DNA of 64,000 bases. It comes from Paenibacillus macerans (GTDB taxonomy: Bacteria > Bacillota > Bacilli > Paenibacillales > Paenibacillaceae). The notes under the pieces are model-generated. The model worked only from the letters and a program-made list of their open reading frames with translations. It searched no databases and had not been told where the DNA came from. Where the stretch lies: the NCBI RefSeq assembly GCF_900454495.1, contig NZ_UGSI01000001.1:2976001-3040000 (forward strand), in the 5' to 3' direction. The position numbers and the translations under genes were made by a program. Positions 32,474-39,662 of this stretch are shown one piece after another. Within the stretch, counting starts at the first letter, position 1; every line of letters begins with the position of its first letter.

Positions 32474-34792
32474 TCAGTTATCAGACCGTAAATTTTGCAC
32501 ATCATCATACATGCTGCCATATATTCTTACTTTCTTCGTTACACATGAAACAAGCCCATGCATCCCGGCCCTGCTGGTTGTAATCGTAATGGTGTAGTTC
32601 CCGTCCGGTACATTGATATCAGTGTAGAATTTCCGGTCCTTGTATACCTTTCCGGATTCAGATTTTACTTCCTGTTCCGGCAACTCCCAAGTGGCGTTAT
32701 TCCGATCCCCACTCGTCTTCTCCAGTTTAACCACTTTCACCAGCCGTCCTTTTGTATCACGTATGGTTGCCGTTACTTCGTCCGGACCATAGTATTCTCC
32801 CCCGAAAGGCTTGGCTGTTTTGCGCAGCCCCTTCGGAATCTCGGTCTCCCAATCTGTCCAATACGAGGTGGTTGCCTTAATTTCAAAACCATACCCAGCA
32901 CGAGTAACCTCATTAGGATCTAATCTATTTTTCTTAGCCCAGGGGATGATTTCCCAACTGCCTCGGCTTTCACGATCGCTTTCTTTCGGACGATCCGGAT
33001 CCGTTTTAACACCTTGCTTTGTGTTGACCTCAGCGGCCAGGTTTAGTCTTTCATTGTAATACACAGTTTTAGTTTTCCATACCGGAGTGTTTTCCGGTAT
33101 AATTCGTGTAATATATTCGTAAGTAACTTTCCAATTTTCCGTTGTTTTTGGCCCGTTATTACACGGTGGAACATCTTTCTCATTCGTAACCAGGCAGCTC
33201 GTCGAGGCGATATTATTTCCAGGATCGGTGTCCCCTTCCTTTTCATGCTCCGGATCAACATGGACGGTTAGACCGTGTATTCCTTCTTTTGGTGCTTGCC
33301 ACTGGAAAGGGCCAACACTTTGTGTCTTATTTGCTGTTAGTTTTTTTCGTGCCTCATAGATCGTTTCACCATCAGTTGAGAAGCGGATCAGGACATCTTT
33401 TTGATCAAATTTTCCGATATTTTTCACTTTGGCCGTAATCGTCGTTTTTCCCCCAACTTCGATTTCGTCCGGCGAGGCTGTAATTGATTCCGCGATCAAA
33501 TCGTACGGTGGCTCTTTTACCTCTACCGTCCACTCACCACGAATTGTGTTGTTTTCATACGCTGCCACCGGCGATTCTAACGCGCGATCCGGATGGTTTG
33601 GATTATTGATCGTTGTATCAACCTTTATATAGTATTTCCCCGGAGTATCCCCTAACTCAATCTTCCCAAACATACAACTTAATTCCTGACCCTTTTTGAG
33701 GGTGGCCGGTAGCGAAGTATACATGGACGACAAATTGAATTGCTTTGTTTCTACTCCTCCAATTTTTACGGCTGTGGTCATCGGCATGCCACGTTCGTTT
33801 ATATAATCGCTGGTGACGATGTCTTCTCCATCATACCGGAATTTGACCCAAAGCTGGCCGCCTTCGGTCAGTGTGAGCTTGGTTGGAACGTAATCCATCG
33901 GCTGTGCATCCGGTAATTTAATATTTTCTATTGCGGTGCGGCCATACCCGTCATCAATGATGATATCCACATCCGGTCCAAGAACCTTGGAAATATCGTT
34001 CGCGTTTATTTGAACAGAACCGCTATAATTCTCCTCCGATGTATTAATCAACTTTCCATCGGTCAAACTGACGATCTTGCTGAAGTCCGGAAATGCGCCC
34101 TTCGGAATCGCAACAAGCCGAATGTTACGTTCGGAATATCCGGACGAAGTAAAACTGATATTCAGGGCATTTCCTTGTGTAACCTTTATCGTAGGCCATT
34201 TGGAGACTTGATAAATAGCTTGGTAGTCATCCTCCCCAAGCTTCTTGGTCTGGTCAAATTTGGCCCCCATCCGGGTGATAATGCCAGCGGTGCGGAGAAA
34301 TTCAAAACGTTTCTGTATTAAATAATAGTAGTCATGCCCGTTCTTGAATACAGGATCGTCGGCATTCGCCGTAAAGGATTTCCTGAAATAAGCCCGCTGT
34401 TTAGCCCCCAGGGTCTGGCTAGACCATACCGCGTCGAACAAATCTCCCAGCGCTTCCGGGCTTTTATAAACTAACCCGAATCCGTTTTCTTTTTTGAAAG
34501 AAGGTTCATCTGGCGTATCCTTCACGTTAAACACATCGTAATTACGGATTGTACTGCTTCCACCATCTTTGAAATTAAAAATCCCTGTCCATCGGTATAA
34601 CTCCCATGGGTTTCCTGTTACCCGCTTATCCAGGGCAGGAATATAGCCACTAAAATATTTCCATGAATCTCCATAGTTCCATTCAACGTACTTGCTTAAC
34701 ATTGGCGTGTTTGCTGCCGTAACAAACGAAGTTGCTAGCATGGATAGAGATACAAATAGAGTTAATACCAAAATACTTTTTTTCACTTGCAC
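32474..34792 (-). CDS. Large secreted protein with CARDB domain
   Basis: The 772-residue protein has a signal peptide (LVLTLFVSLSMLATSFVTAA) and no anchor motif that I can see. The N-terminal 430 residues are unrecognised. A CARDB-type beta-sandwich follows at about 435-540 (DLIAESITASPDEIEVGGKT, ITAKVKNIGKFDQKDVLIRF, GDTDPGNNIAS). The end (560-772) is again beta-rich with YYGPDEVTATIRDTKGRLV and GNYTITITTSRAG. CARDB modules are adhesion-related. Its place in an element that also encodes pilus and conjugation genes suggests a surface contact role. Confidence 0.85.
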   Translation of the reverse strand: MQVKKSILVLTLFVSLSMLATSFVTAANTPMLSKYVEWNYGDSWKYFSGYIPALDKRVTGNPWELYRWTGIFNFKDGGSSTIRNYDVFNVKDTPDEPSFKKENGFGLVYKSPEALGDLFDAVWSSQTLGAKQRAYFRKSFTANADDPVFKNGHDYYYLIQKRFEFLRTAGIITRMGAKFDQTKKLGEDDYQAIYQVSKWPTIKVTQGNALNISFTSSGYSERNIRLVAIPKGAFPDFSKIVSLTDGKLINTSEENYSGSVQINANDISKVLGPDVDIIIDDGYGRTAIENIKLPDAQPMDYVPTKLTLTEGGQLWVKFRYDGEDIVTSDYINERGMPMTTAVKIGGVETKQFNLSSMYTSLPATLKKGQELSCMFGKIELGDTPGKYYIKVDTTINNPNHPDRALESPVAAYENNTIRGEWTVEVKEPPYDLIAESITASPDEIEVGGKTTITAKVKNIGKFDQKDVLIRFSTDGETIYEARKKLTANKTQSVGPFQWQAPKEGIHGLTVHVDPEHEKEGDTDPGNNIASTSCLVTNEKDVPPCNNGPKTTENWKVTYEYITRIIPENTPVWKTKTVYYNERLNLAAEVNTKQGVKTDPDRPKESDRESRGSWEIIPWAKKNRLDPNEVTRAGYGFEIKATTSYWTDWETEIPKGLRKTAKPFGGEYYGPDEVTATIRDTKGRLVKVVKLEKTSGDRNNATWELPEQEVKSESGKVYKDRKFYTDINVPDGNYTITITTSRAGMHGLVSCVTKKVRIYGSMYDDVQNLRSDN

Positions 34793-34816
34793 ATTCTCTC
34801 CTTTCGAATTTGGAAA

Positions 34817-34847
34817 AACAAAAAGAGCCTGCGGCTAGCAGACTCTT
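34817..34847 (-). terminator. Terminator after the copper-amine-oxidase-N gene
   Basis: AAGAGCCTGC and GCAGACTCTT arms with a 5-base loop; the minus strand ends in TTTTTG TTTTTCC. It separates the two secreted-protein genes. Confidence 0.75.
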
Positions 34848-34868
34848 CAACTTCATTGATTGAATATC

Positions 34869-35780
34869 TTACTTCAATTGTTGTGCAATTTTTTGTACTT
34901 CTGACAATGGGGCCCCGGAGCTATTCCCTCCGACAATAACAATGGCATCATTATATTGTCCGAAAACTTCTTCCGAGTCCTTATTAATCTTGCTGTCCAG
35001 AAATACACTATACGCTTCTTGTTTATCCCTTCCAGGGTAAACCAGTGTAAATTCAATTGATCCTTGACCCTGACCAATCGAATAAGTATACGTCTTACCA
35101 GGAGTCAATTGAGTAAATGCTCCTCTAGCCGACATATAAGCGGCTTCTGCTCCCTTTGGCAGTGTAAATGTCAGTTTGTCGTTGGACACCTTCATGTTAT
35201 TGACAAACAGCTCTTTTGCAAGTTTATTATACACGTAACCATCCGCATCTTTATCCCATTCAAAATTCGTGTTGTACAAATTGTCATCACTTGGAACCGG
35301 CTCTGGATCCGTCACTTTAGCACCGGTACTAATGCTCACCAATTTCTTGCTTTGATTCCAGTTAACATCCGACCCAAGTGCTTCGCTCACAAACCGAAGT
35401 GGCACATAAGTGCGCTCTTGCTGCAAGCGGGCCGGAACGTCCAAAGTTACAACAGTTTCTCCGACTATTACCTTCTTGCTATTAATGTTCATGCTAATTT
35501 TTTTATCCCCTAAAGAAATGGTTACTGTCCGATTCACGATAGAGCCGGATGCGGTTTTCTTATAGCCTACTTTCGCACCAAGCGCCTCACTAACAAATCG
35601 GATAGGAATCATCACCCGGTTGTCTTCATAATACGGTTTTGCATCTGGAAAAGAGACCGTCTTTCCATTGACCTGAACGGTTACGTTTACTTTAGCTGCC
35701 AAGACTGAGGTAGTTGTGATACTGAAAAGCATCAGCACGCAGAGCAAACACATTATAGACTTTTTACTCATAATATTCAT
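34869..35780 (-). CDS. Secreted protein with copper-amine-oxidase N-terminal domains
   Basis: 303 residues with signal peptide (MCLLCVLMLFSITTTSVLAA). Two half-repeats of the copper amine oxidase N-terminal domain (PF07833) are plain: YYEDNRVMIPIRFVSEALGA and LQQERTYVPLRFVSEALGSD, each followed by beta strands. The domain is very common in Paenibacillus secreted proteins and is thought to hold proteins at the wall; it is not an oxidase. The C-terminal 140 residues are unclassified. Start has AGGAGTGATAAA. Confidence 0.87.
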   Translation of the reverse strand: MNIMSKKSIMCLLCVLMLFSITTTSVLAAKVNVTVQVNGKTVSFPDAKPYYEDNRVMIPIRFVSEALGAKVGYKKTASGSIVNRTVTISLGDKKISMNINSKKVIVGETVVTLDVPARLQQERTYVPLRFVSEALGSDVNWNQSKKLVSISTGAKVTDPEPVPSDDNLYNTNFEWDKDADGYVYNKLAKELFVNNMKVSNDKLTFTLPKGAEAAYMSARGAFTQLTPGKTYTYSIGQGQGSIEFTLVYPGRDKQEAYSVFLDSKINKDSEEVFGQYNDAIVIVGGNSSGAPLSEVQKIAQQLK

Positions 35781-35871
35781 TTTATCACTCCTAAGAATTT
35801 ATACAGGTACCCAGTGAACGTTGTGAAAAATCACTCATATAATAATTATATTATATAATGACAAAATAAGC

Positions 35872-35899
35872 TTGACAATATTTATTTTATAAATATATT
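35872..35899 (+). promoter_or_regulatory. Promoter of the RHH gene
   Basis: TTGACA (35872-35877), 16 bases, TATATT (35894-35899), just before the AAGGAGGTG site. An A/T-rich imperfect dyad at about 35835-35860 lies upstream. Confidence 0.58.
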
Positions 35900-35925
35900 A
35901 TTTAGCCAAGGAGGTGATTAGTTAT

Positions 35926-36108
35926 TTGACTCGAAAAACTTTTACTACAAGCATCGAGGAACAGATTCAAAAAGCCTTCAAACAAGCATGTAAAGACAAT
36001 GAAGAAAAAATGAACGATGTCCTTGAAGCATTCATGCAAGGATACGTTAATGGAGATTTTATACTTGAAAAACAAGTGAAAATATCCATTACAAAAAAAG
36101 AAAAGTAA
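35926..36108 (+). CDS. Ribbon-helix-helix regulator
   Basis: 60 residues from TTG 35926 (AAGGAGGTG 35908-35916; the GTG at 35914 overlaps that site). The start TRKTFTTSIEEQIQKAFKQA is a ribbon strand followed by two helices (KMNDVLEAFMQGYVNG), the Arc/MetJ-like fold used by plasmid and ICE regulators. Followed by its own terminator. Target unknown. Confidence 0.75.
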   Translation: MTRKTFTTSIEEQIQKAFKQACKDNEEKMNDVLEAFMQGYVNGDFILEKQVKISITKKEK

Positions 36109-36148
36109 AAGGGAAGTCGTTTACCCCGCAAGAGTGTCGACTTCCCTT
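36109..36148 (+). terminator. Terminator of the RHH gene
   Basis: AAGGGAAGTCG and CGACTTCCCTT, perfect 11-base arms, starting immediately after the stop codon. Confidence 0.8.
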
Positions 36149-36235
36149 AATCAATGCAACCCTCCTAAGAGGATCCTTTACATTGTATCAAGGACTCCTT
36201 CTCTCGGCAAGGGTTGGCAGCAAGGAGGAAAATAA

Positions 36236-37018
36236 ATGTCAGAGCGTTCCGATCTGATTGAGTTTCATGATGCCATACTTGAATTATGTGATATCGTAGG
36301 AACAAAATTTGATCCTTCCAGAACCTATTCGGACATGTTCACTGAAATCTTTAAACTATTATCTGATGATACACTTAACAATACGATTCGATTTGCCGAA
36401 CACAATTTTCCTTCCCTTCAGGAAGAGCTCAGACTTCTACATTCAGCATTCGAAAAAAGATATCATCAACACAGCCTTTCCCTCGCTAAGTCAGCATCCT
36501 TTGGTAATGTTCAATGCGACTTTTATTCCGATGGAAGTGACATTTGGATAACTCGCGAACAGATTGGTTCAGCACTAGACTATTCTGAGCCAAGAAAAGC
36601 AATTGAGAAAATCCATCGCCGATATAGAGAACGTCTCGACAAGTTTTCAGTTGTCACCAAACTGACGACAACTGATGGAAAAGCCTATAACACCTATCTA
36701 TACTCTGCCAAAGGTGTATACGAGATATGCCGGTGGAGCCGACAACCCAAAGCAGATGCCTTCTATGACTGGGTATATGATGTTCTTGAAGGATTACGGA
36801 AAGGCCAACTCCAACATATGCTAGCTGAAACCCCAAAGTCATCGACAATACAGCCTCTTTTTAATTTAAAGGACTTAGAATTAGAGAATCGCCTCCGTAA
36901 TACCAGATTAAGTCAAGTAAAGCTCATCATGAAATTAACTGAGAAATATGCTGACTACATACCTAAATCATCAATACAATTGTTGGTGAATCATGTGGTT
37001 GAATTGTTAAAATCATAA
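36236..37018 (+). CDS. Bro-N domain (phage antirepressor-like) protein
   Basis: 260 residues from ATG 36236 after AAGGAGG. The middle (about 92-190) is a BRO-N domain: FYSDGSDIWITREQIGSALD, YSEPRKAIEKIHRRYRERLD, TYLYSAKGVYEICRWSRQPK, ADAFYDWVYDVLEGL. Such domains bind DNA and act in phage and element switch control. The N-terminal 90 and C-terminal 70 residues are helical and unrecognised. As a solitary plus-strand gene among minus-strand transfer genes it is a candidate switch for the element. Confidence 0.87.
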   Translation: MSERSDLIEFHDAILELCDIVGTKFDPSRTYSDMFTEIFKLLSDDTLNNTIRFAEHNFPSLQEELRLLHSAFEKRYHQHSLSLAKSASFGNVQCDFYSDGSDIWITREQIGSALDYSEPRKAIEKIHRRYRERLDKFSVVTKLTTTDGKAYNTYLYSAKGVYEICRWSRQPKADAFYDWVYDVLEGLRKGQLQHMLAETPKSSTIQPLFNLKDLELENRLRNTRLSQVKLIMKLTEKYADYIPKSSIQLLVNHVVELLKS

Positions 37019-37050
37019 CCACACCTCCCTCCCAAAGTTCAGAATACCAA

Positions 37051-37084
37051 TCAGGGACGCTCATTTATTTGAGCGCCCCTGATT
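37051..37084. terminator. Terminator after the Bro-N gene
   Basis: TCAGGGACGCTCA and TGAGCGCCCCTGA arms with a 6-base loop followed by TT on the plus strand. Confidence 0.72.
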
Positions 37085-37196
37085 CTATCATTACACTAGC
37101 GACCTTCTGTACATTAATAGATTATCACCTTATAACAAGCTGAAAGTATCCAAAAAGTACGATAAAAGTATGACGATCCCCGTTTGAATATTAATC

Positions 37197-37883
37197 CTAT
37201 GGTACTTCCACCATCTTTTCATCACAATCGTCACAACGAATATTAACCACTTTGGATGCTCTCACAGAGTTTCCGCAGCCTGGGCAAACATACTTTCGGA
37301 TATGGGATTTTTTTCTCTGAGTTTCCCCCTTGCCTGCTACCTCTCCCGATTCCGAAGGTCCGCCTTCCGCTGCAGGGACACTCACTACGGTTCCAAAGGT
37401 GTTACGGGCGATCACAAAAACGTCACGGTTTATCTTGAACTGATCAATTTTAGCCTTGGTTTCATCGGTTATTTTTGCGAATGACCACCCTAATTTTTTA
37501 TCCGGTTCGTTGGATGGATAGTAAAACCCTCTTCGTAAACATTCATCACGAAAACGTTTATTGTGGTATTGCCCTCCTCTGGAAACATCTTGAACACCGC
37601 GAATCTTATTGTATAAATGAACCATTTCGTGCAGCATGGTATCCATGGTCTCATAAAAATCATTATTCAAATATTCTGCAGCGATGTTGATCTCATAAAG
37701 CTGAATTTTTCCCTCACTGTCCAGCCAGATCGGTGAACGAGAGCACCACCCCATTGTACTTCGCTTACCACCCGTTTGAATGGTTATGGCCGGTTCAGAC
37801 AACTCACCATCAAAAAACGCTTCGTTTAAGCAACGGAAAGCCCTATGCAGTTCCTCTGTCGCTGCTTCGATGTTAACCATCAT
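37197..37883 (-). CDS. SprT-like zinc metallopeptidase
   Basis: 228 residues. MDTMLHEMVHLYNKIRG gives the HExxH zinc site (about residue 85), preceded by AFRCLNEAFFDGELSEPAIT and STMGWCSRSPIW, as in SprT/Spartan-like proteins. A C-terminal zinc ribbon follows (KYVCPGCGNSVRAS, RCDDCDEKM). SprT-like proteases cut proteins crosslinked to DNA; on a conjugative element it might free relaxase-DNA adducts, which is only a guess. Two matching palindromes lie directly upstream. Confidence 0.85.
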   Translation of the reverse strand: MMVNIEAATEELHRAFRCLNEAFFDGELSEPAITIQTGGKRSTMGWCSRSPIWLDSEGKIQLYEINIAAEYLNNDFYETMDTMLHEMVHLYNKIRGVQDVSRGGQYHNKRFRDECLRRGFYYPSNEPDKKLGWSFAKITDETKAKIDQFKINRDVFVIARNTFGTVVSVPAAEGGPSESGEVAGKGETQRKKSHIRKYVCPGCGNSVRASKVVNIRCDDCDEKMVEVP

Positions 37884-37898
37884 CGATCACCCATTTTT

Positions 37899-37916
37899 TT
37901 GAATGTACACATTCAA
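37899..37916. promoter_or_regulatory. Palindrome 1 upstream of the SprT-like gene
   Basis: TTGAATGTACACATTCAA is a perfect 18-base palindrome, 16 bases from the SprT-like start. Its 8-base arms are the same as in palindrome 2. Confidence 0.62.
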
Positions 37917-37942
37917 AAATCTAACTTTGAGCTTTGTTTCCT

Positions 37943-37960
37943 TTGAATGTTTACATTCAA
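37943..37960. promoter_or_regulatory. Palindrome 2 upstream of the SprT-like gene
   Basis: TTGAATGTTTACATTCAA has the same arms with a different two-base centre. Centre-to-centre distance to palindrome 1 is 44 bases, about four helical turns, so two dimers of one regulator would bind on the same face. Confidence 0.62.
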
Positions 37961-37999
37961 TGATGCAACCTCGATAAGCTGACCTATTGGTAGATCTCA

Positions 38000-38028
38000 T
38001 TGAGGTATATTTACGCTTGTGCTATGAT
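38000..38028 (+). promoter_or_regulatory. Promoter of the putative antitoxin RNA
   Basis: TTGAGG (38000-38005), 17 bases, and an extended -10 TGCTATGAT (TATGAT 38023-38028). Confidence 0.55.
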
Positions 38029-38034
38029 AAAAAT

Positions 38035-38152
38035 AGAAAAGGAGCCGTGCTGTAACACGACTCCTCATGTACACTTACCGCTTTAAAGAGCGGTCGGCTG
38101 TGCAAAGGTGGATCAAAATAGACCGCATCCTTCGCTGGGGGGCGGTCTATTT
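38035..38152 (+). ncRNA. Putative antisense RNA of a type I toxin-antitoxin locus
   Basis: A roughly 118-base plus-strand transcript from the promoter at 38000-38028 to the shared terminator at 38116-38152. It would hold hairpins AGGAGCCGTG/CACGACTCCT and ACCGCTTTAAAGAGCGGT. Its 3' end is antisense to the last codons of the toxin. GCGGTCGGCT occurs here and also, on the other strand, in the toxin leader, so an inverted repeat flanks the locus. Confidence 0.5.
38116..38152. terminator. Bidirectional terminator shared by toxin mRNA and antisense RNA
   Basis: AAATAGACCGC (38116-38126) and GCGGTCTATTT (38142-38152), perfect 11-base arms, T-rich on both exits. It overlaps the toxin stop codon. 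Confidence 0.85.
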
Positions 38153-38260
38153 CTTTGTGTTTTGATTAATCGCTACGACGATGGCCACAACCAGCGTCAG
38201 CAGCGCAATAATAAGCGCACCAAAACTGATCATGATCGTCAAAGCTTCATTAATCGCCAC
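38147..38260 (-). CDS. Type I toxin, holin-like small membrane peptide
   Basis: 37 residues from GTG 38260, correctly spaced from GGGAGGTG; the ATG two codons upstream is too close to that site. The peptide AINEALTIMISFGALIIALL, then TLVVAIVVAINQNTKK is one hydrophobic helix with a short basic tail, as in the TxpA/BsrE/Fst group of Firmicute type I toxins that damage the membrane. Its own promoter is an extended -10 TGCTATAAT (38327-38335). The convergent RNA is the likely antitoxin. Confidence 0.72.
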   Translation of the reverse strand: MAINEALTIMISFGALIIALLTLVVAIVVAINQNTKK

Positions 38261-38402
38261 GGGCATCACCTCCCTTCCGGGAGATTAGCCGACCGCCCTT
38301 ATAAGCCAGTTTCATGTACAAGCATTATTATAGCAGAACTTGGAAGTCCAGGATCAGGGTTTTTAGCAAAATTAAAAAGCACCTTTGGACGCCCTCACTA
38401 AA

Positions 38403-38717
38403 TTACCAATAAATTCGCTCCAGAACATTAACAAGATCCTCATCATGGAGTTTACCAATATACTCACGAATTTTGCTATGATCCAGTGGTGCGAACTGTG
38501 AACACCTTGCTACTGATGGTTCTTTCAGCCCGGCTTCACGCCAATATCGGAGTTCCAAATCTCCCGGATCATTTGTTCGCTCAGCATGGCTGGTTACCTT
38601 GATCACAATTGATCGATTGTTTTCCGTATGCAAAATGATCCCGGGCCTAAGTTTTTCTCGTTCTTGATCGTCAAAGGGATAAAGAACAAGGTATACGTCT
38701 CCACGATTATGCAGCAT
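38403..38717 (-). CDS. PemK/MazF-like toxin-family protein
   Basis: 104 residues. MLHNRGDVYLVLYPFDDQER and KLRPGIILHTENNRSIVIKV show the RG.V(Y/W).V.(Y/F)PF.D....K.RP pattern of the PemK/MazF fold, ribonucleases that cut mRNA. The family also holds inactive members. The upstream neighbour (38764-38994) is a small charged protein that could be the antitoxin but has no known antitoxin fold. A terminator-like hairpin ends six bases before the ATG, and no ribosome site is visible. Confidence 0.8.
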   Translation of the reverse strand: MLHNRGDVYLVLYPFDDQEREKLRPGIILHTENNRSIVIKVTSHAERTNDPGDLELRYWREAGLKEPSVARCSQFAPLDHSKIREYIGKLHDEDLVNVLERIYW

Positions 38718-38723
38718 AAAAAC

Positions 38724-38748
38724 GAGCTCATGATCAACTCATGAGCTC
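38724..38748 (-). terminator. Hairpin at the PemK start
   Basis: Perfect 10-base arms GAGCTCATGA and TCATGAGCTC with a 5-base loop; the minus strand continues GTTTTT and then the PemK ATG. Either a terminator of the upstream gene or an attenuator for PemK. Confidence 0.68.
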
Positions 38749-38763
38749 TTCTCCCCTTGCTTA

Positions 38764-38994
38764 TTATTTTTTGTAGTACTCTTTTTCCATTTCCTTTAAA
38801 TTATGCTCAGCTCGTTTCCACAAATCCGGCAAGTGTTTATCAATCTCTTGGTTAGCTTTTTTGAGTCGTTCCTGCAGAGAGTTGTCAGGCTCCATTAGAT
38901 CTTCTGTTTCTTTCCGGGCCTGTTCCCAAATATTCGGAAGAGCCCGTTCAAAATTTTGCAGAATCTCCGTTCGTTTTTCATCAGATGGGTTCAT
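38764..38994 (-). CDS. Small charged helical protein
   Basis: 76 residues from ATG 38994 with GGGGAGGG upstream. Two internal near-repeats (FERALPNIWEQARKETEDLM and IDKHLPDLWKRAEHNLKEME) share LP.(I/L)W..A, suggesting a tandem helical hairpin. Adjacent to PemK. Could be its antitoxin; unproven. Confidence 0.65.
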   Translation of the reverse strand: MNPSDEKRTEILQNFERALPNIWEQARKETEDLMEPDNSLQERLKKANQEIDKHLPDLWKRAEHNLKEMEKEYYKK

Positions 38995-39091
38995 GTGGTA
39001 TACCCTCCCCAGATGGTTTCTTACTTGATCATACCACAAATCGCTTCAAGCAGCGAACGGCCACTTAACGCAATTTTGCGCTAAATAAAAT

Positions 39092-39295
39092 TCAGTTCTT
39101 GGTTTTCAATTCACCCTTAAGAACCCTATATAAGATAATGTTTAGCACAGTAGATACTAGAAGAATCATATATAGGAATTCATTAATAATAGTGATCATT
39201 GAAAAATTGATTATGACTAATATAGGAAGTAATGCAGACGAGATTGTTCCAAAAATTATAGACCTTGTAACCAATTTGACTAACAATGATAACAT
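39092..39295 (-). CDS. Possible small membrane protein
   Basis: 67 residues, two hydrophobic helices (SIIFGTISSALLPILVIINF, NEFLYMILLVSTVLNIILY). No ribosome site is seen before the ATG, so it may be a translationally coupled or broken part of the neighbouring 39337-39576 gene. Confidence 0.42.
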   Translation of the reverse strand: MLSLLVKLVTRSIIFGTISSALLPILVIINFSMITIINEFLYMILLVSTVLNIILYRVLKGELKTKN

Positions 39296-39336
39296 GGGTT
39301 CTGTTCTATTAACTGAGTTAGTAAAAAGACCTAAAG

Positions 39337-39576
39337 TTAAAATATAATAAACAAAATAACAGCTGCCGTAATCATCATTTTCGCTAAAGCCGGAAAAGAA
39401 TTTATTATTTCTTGATTCGTTAGATTCGATTCGGATATCGTTATCACAACATTCTTATACCCAGAGATAGCCGCAATCAGAAAAAGAATTGATAAACTGC
39501 TAACATTTATATACATCCAATATCTTGCGATTTGGAACATCTTTTGATAATCCCAATTCGAGATCCGTTCATGCAA
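39337..39576 (-). CDS. Small membrane protein
   Basis: About 79 residues from TTG 39576, well spaced from GAGGAGGGG (the ATG at 39594 lies before that site). Two hydrophobic helices (YINVSSLSILFLIAAISGY and LAKMMITAAVILFIIF). Unrecognised. Confidence 0.52.
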   Translation of the reverse strand: MHERISNWDYQKMFQIARYWMYINVSSLSILFLIAAISGYKNVVITISESNLTNQEIINSFPALAKMMITAAVILFIIF

Positions 39577-39619
39577 TTCATTTCCCCTCCTCATTATGAG
39601 AGTAATTCATGAACAACAT

Positions 39620-39653
39620 AATAAGGCCATCCTTTCATCTGGATGGCCTTATT
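39620..39653 (-). terminator. Terminator of the SLH/FN3 gene
   Basis: Perfect 13-base arms AATAAGGCCATCC and GGATGGCCTTATT, 8-base loop, 10 bases after the gene's stop. Confidence 0.87.
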
Positions 39654-39662
39654 ATTGCCGAG

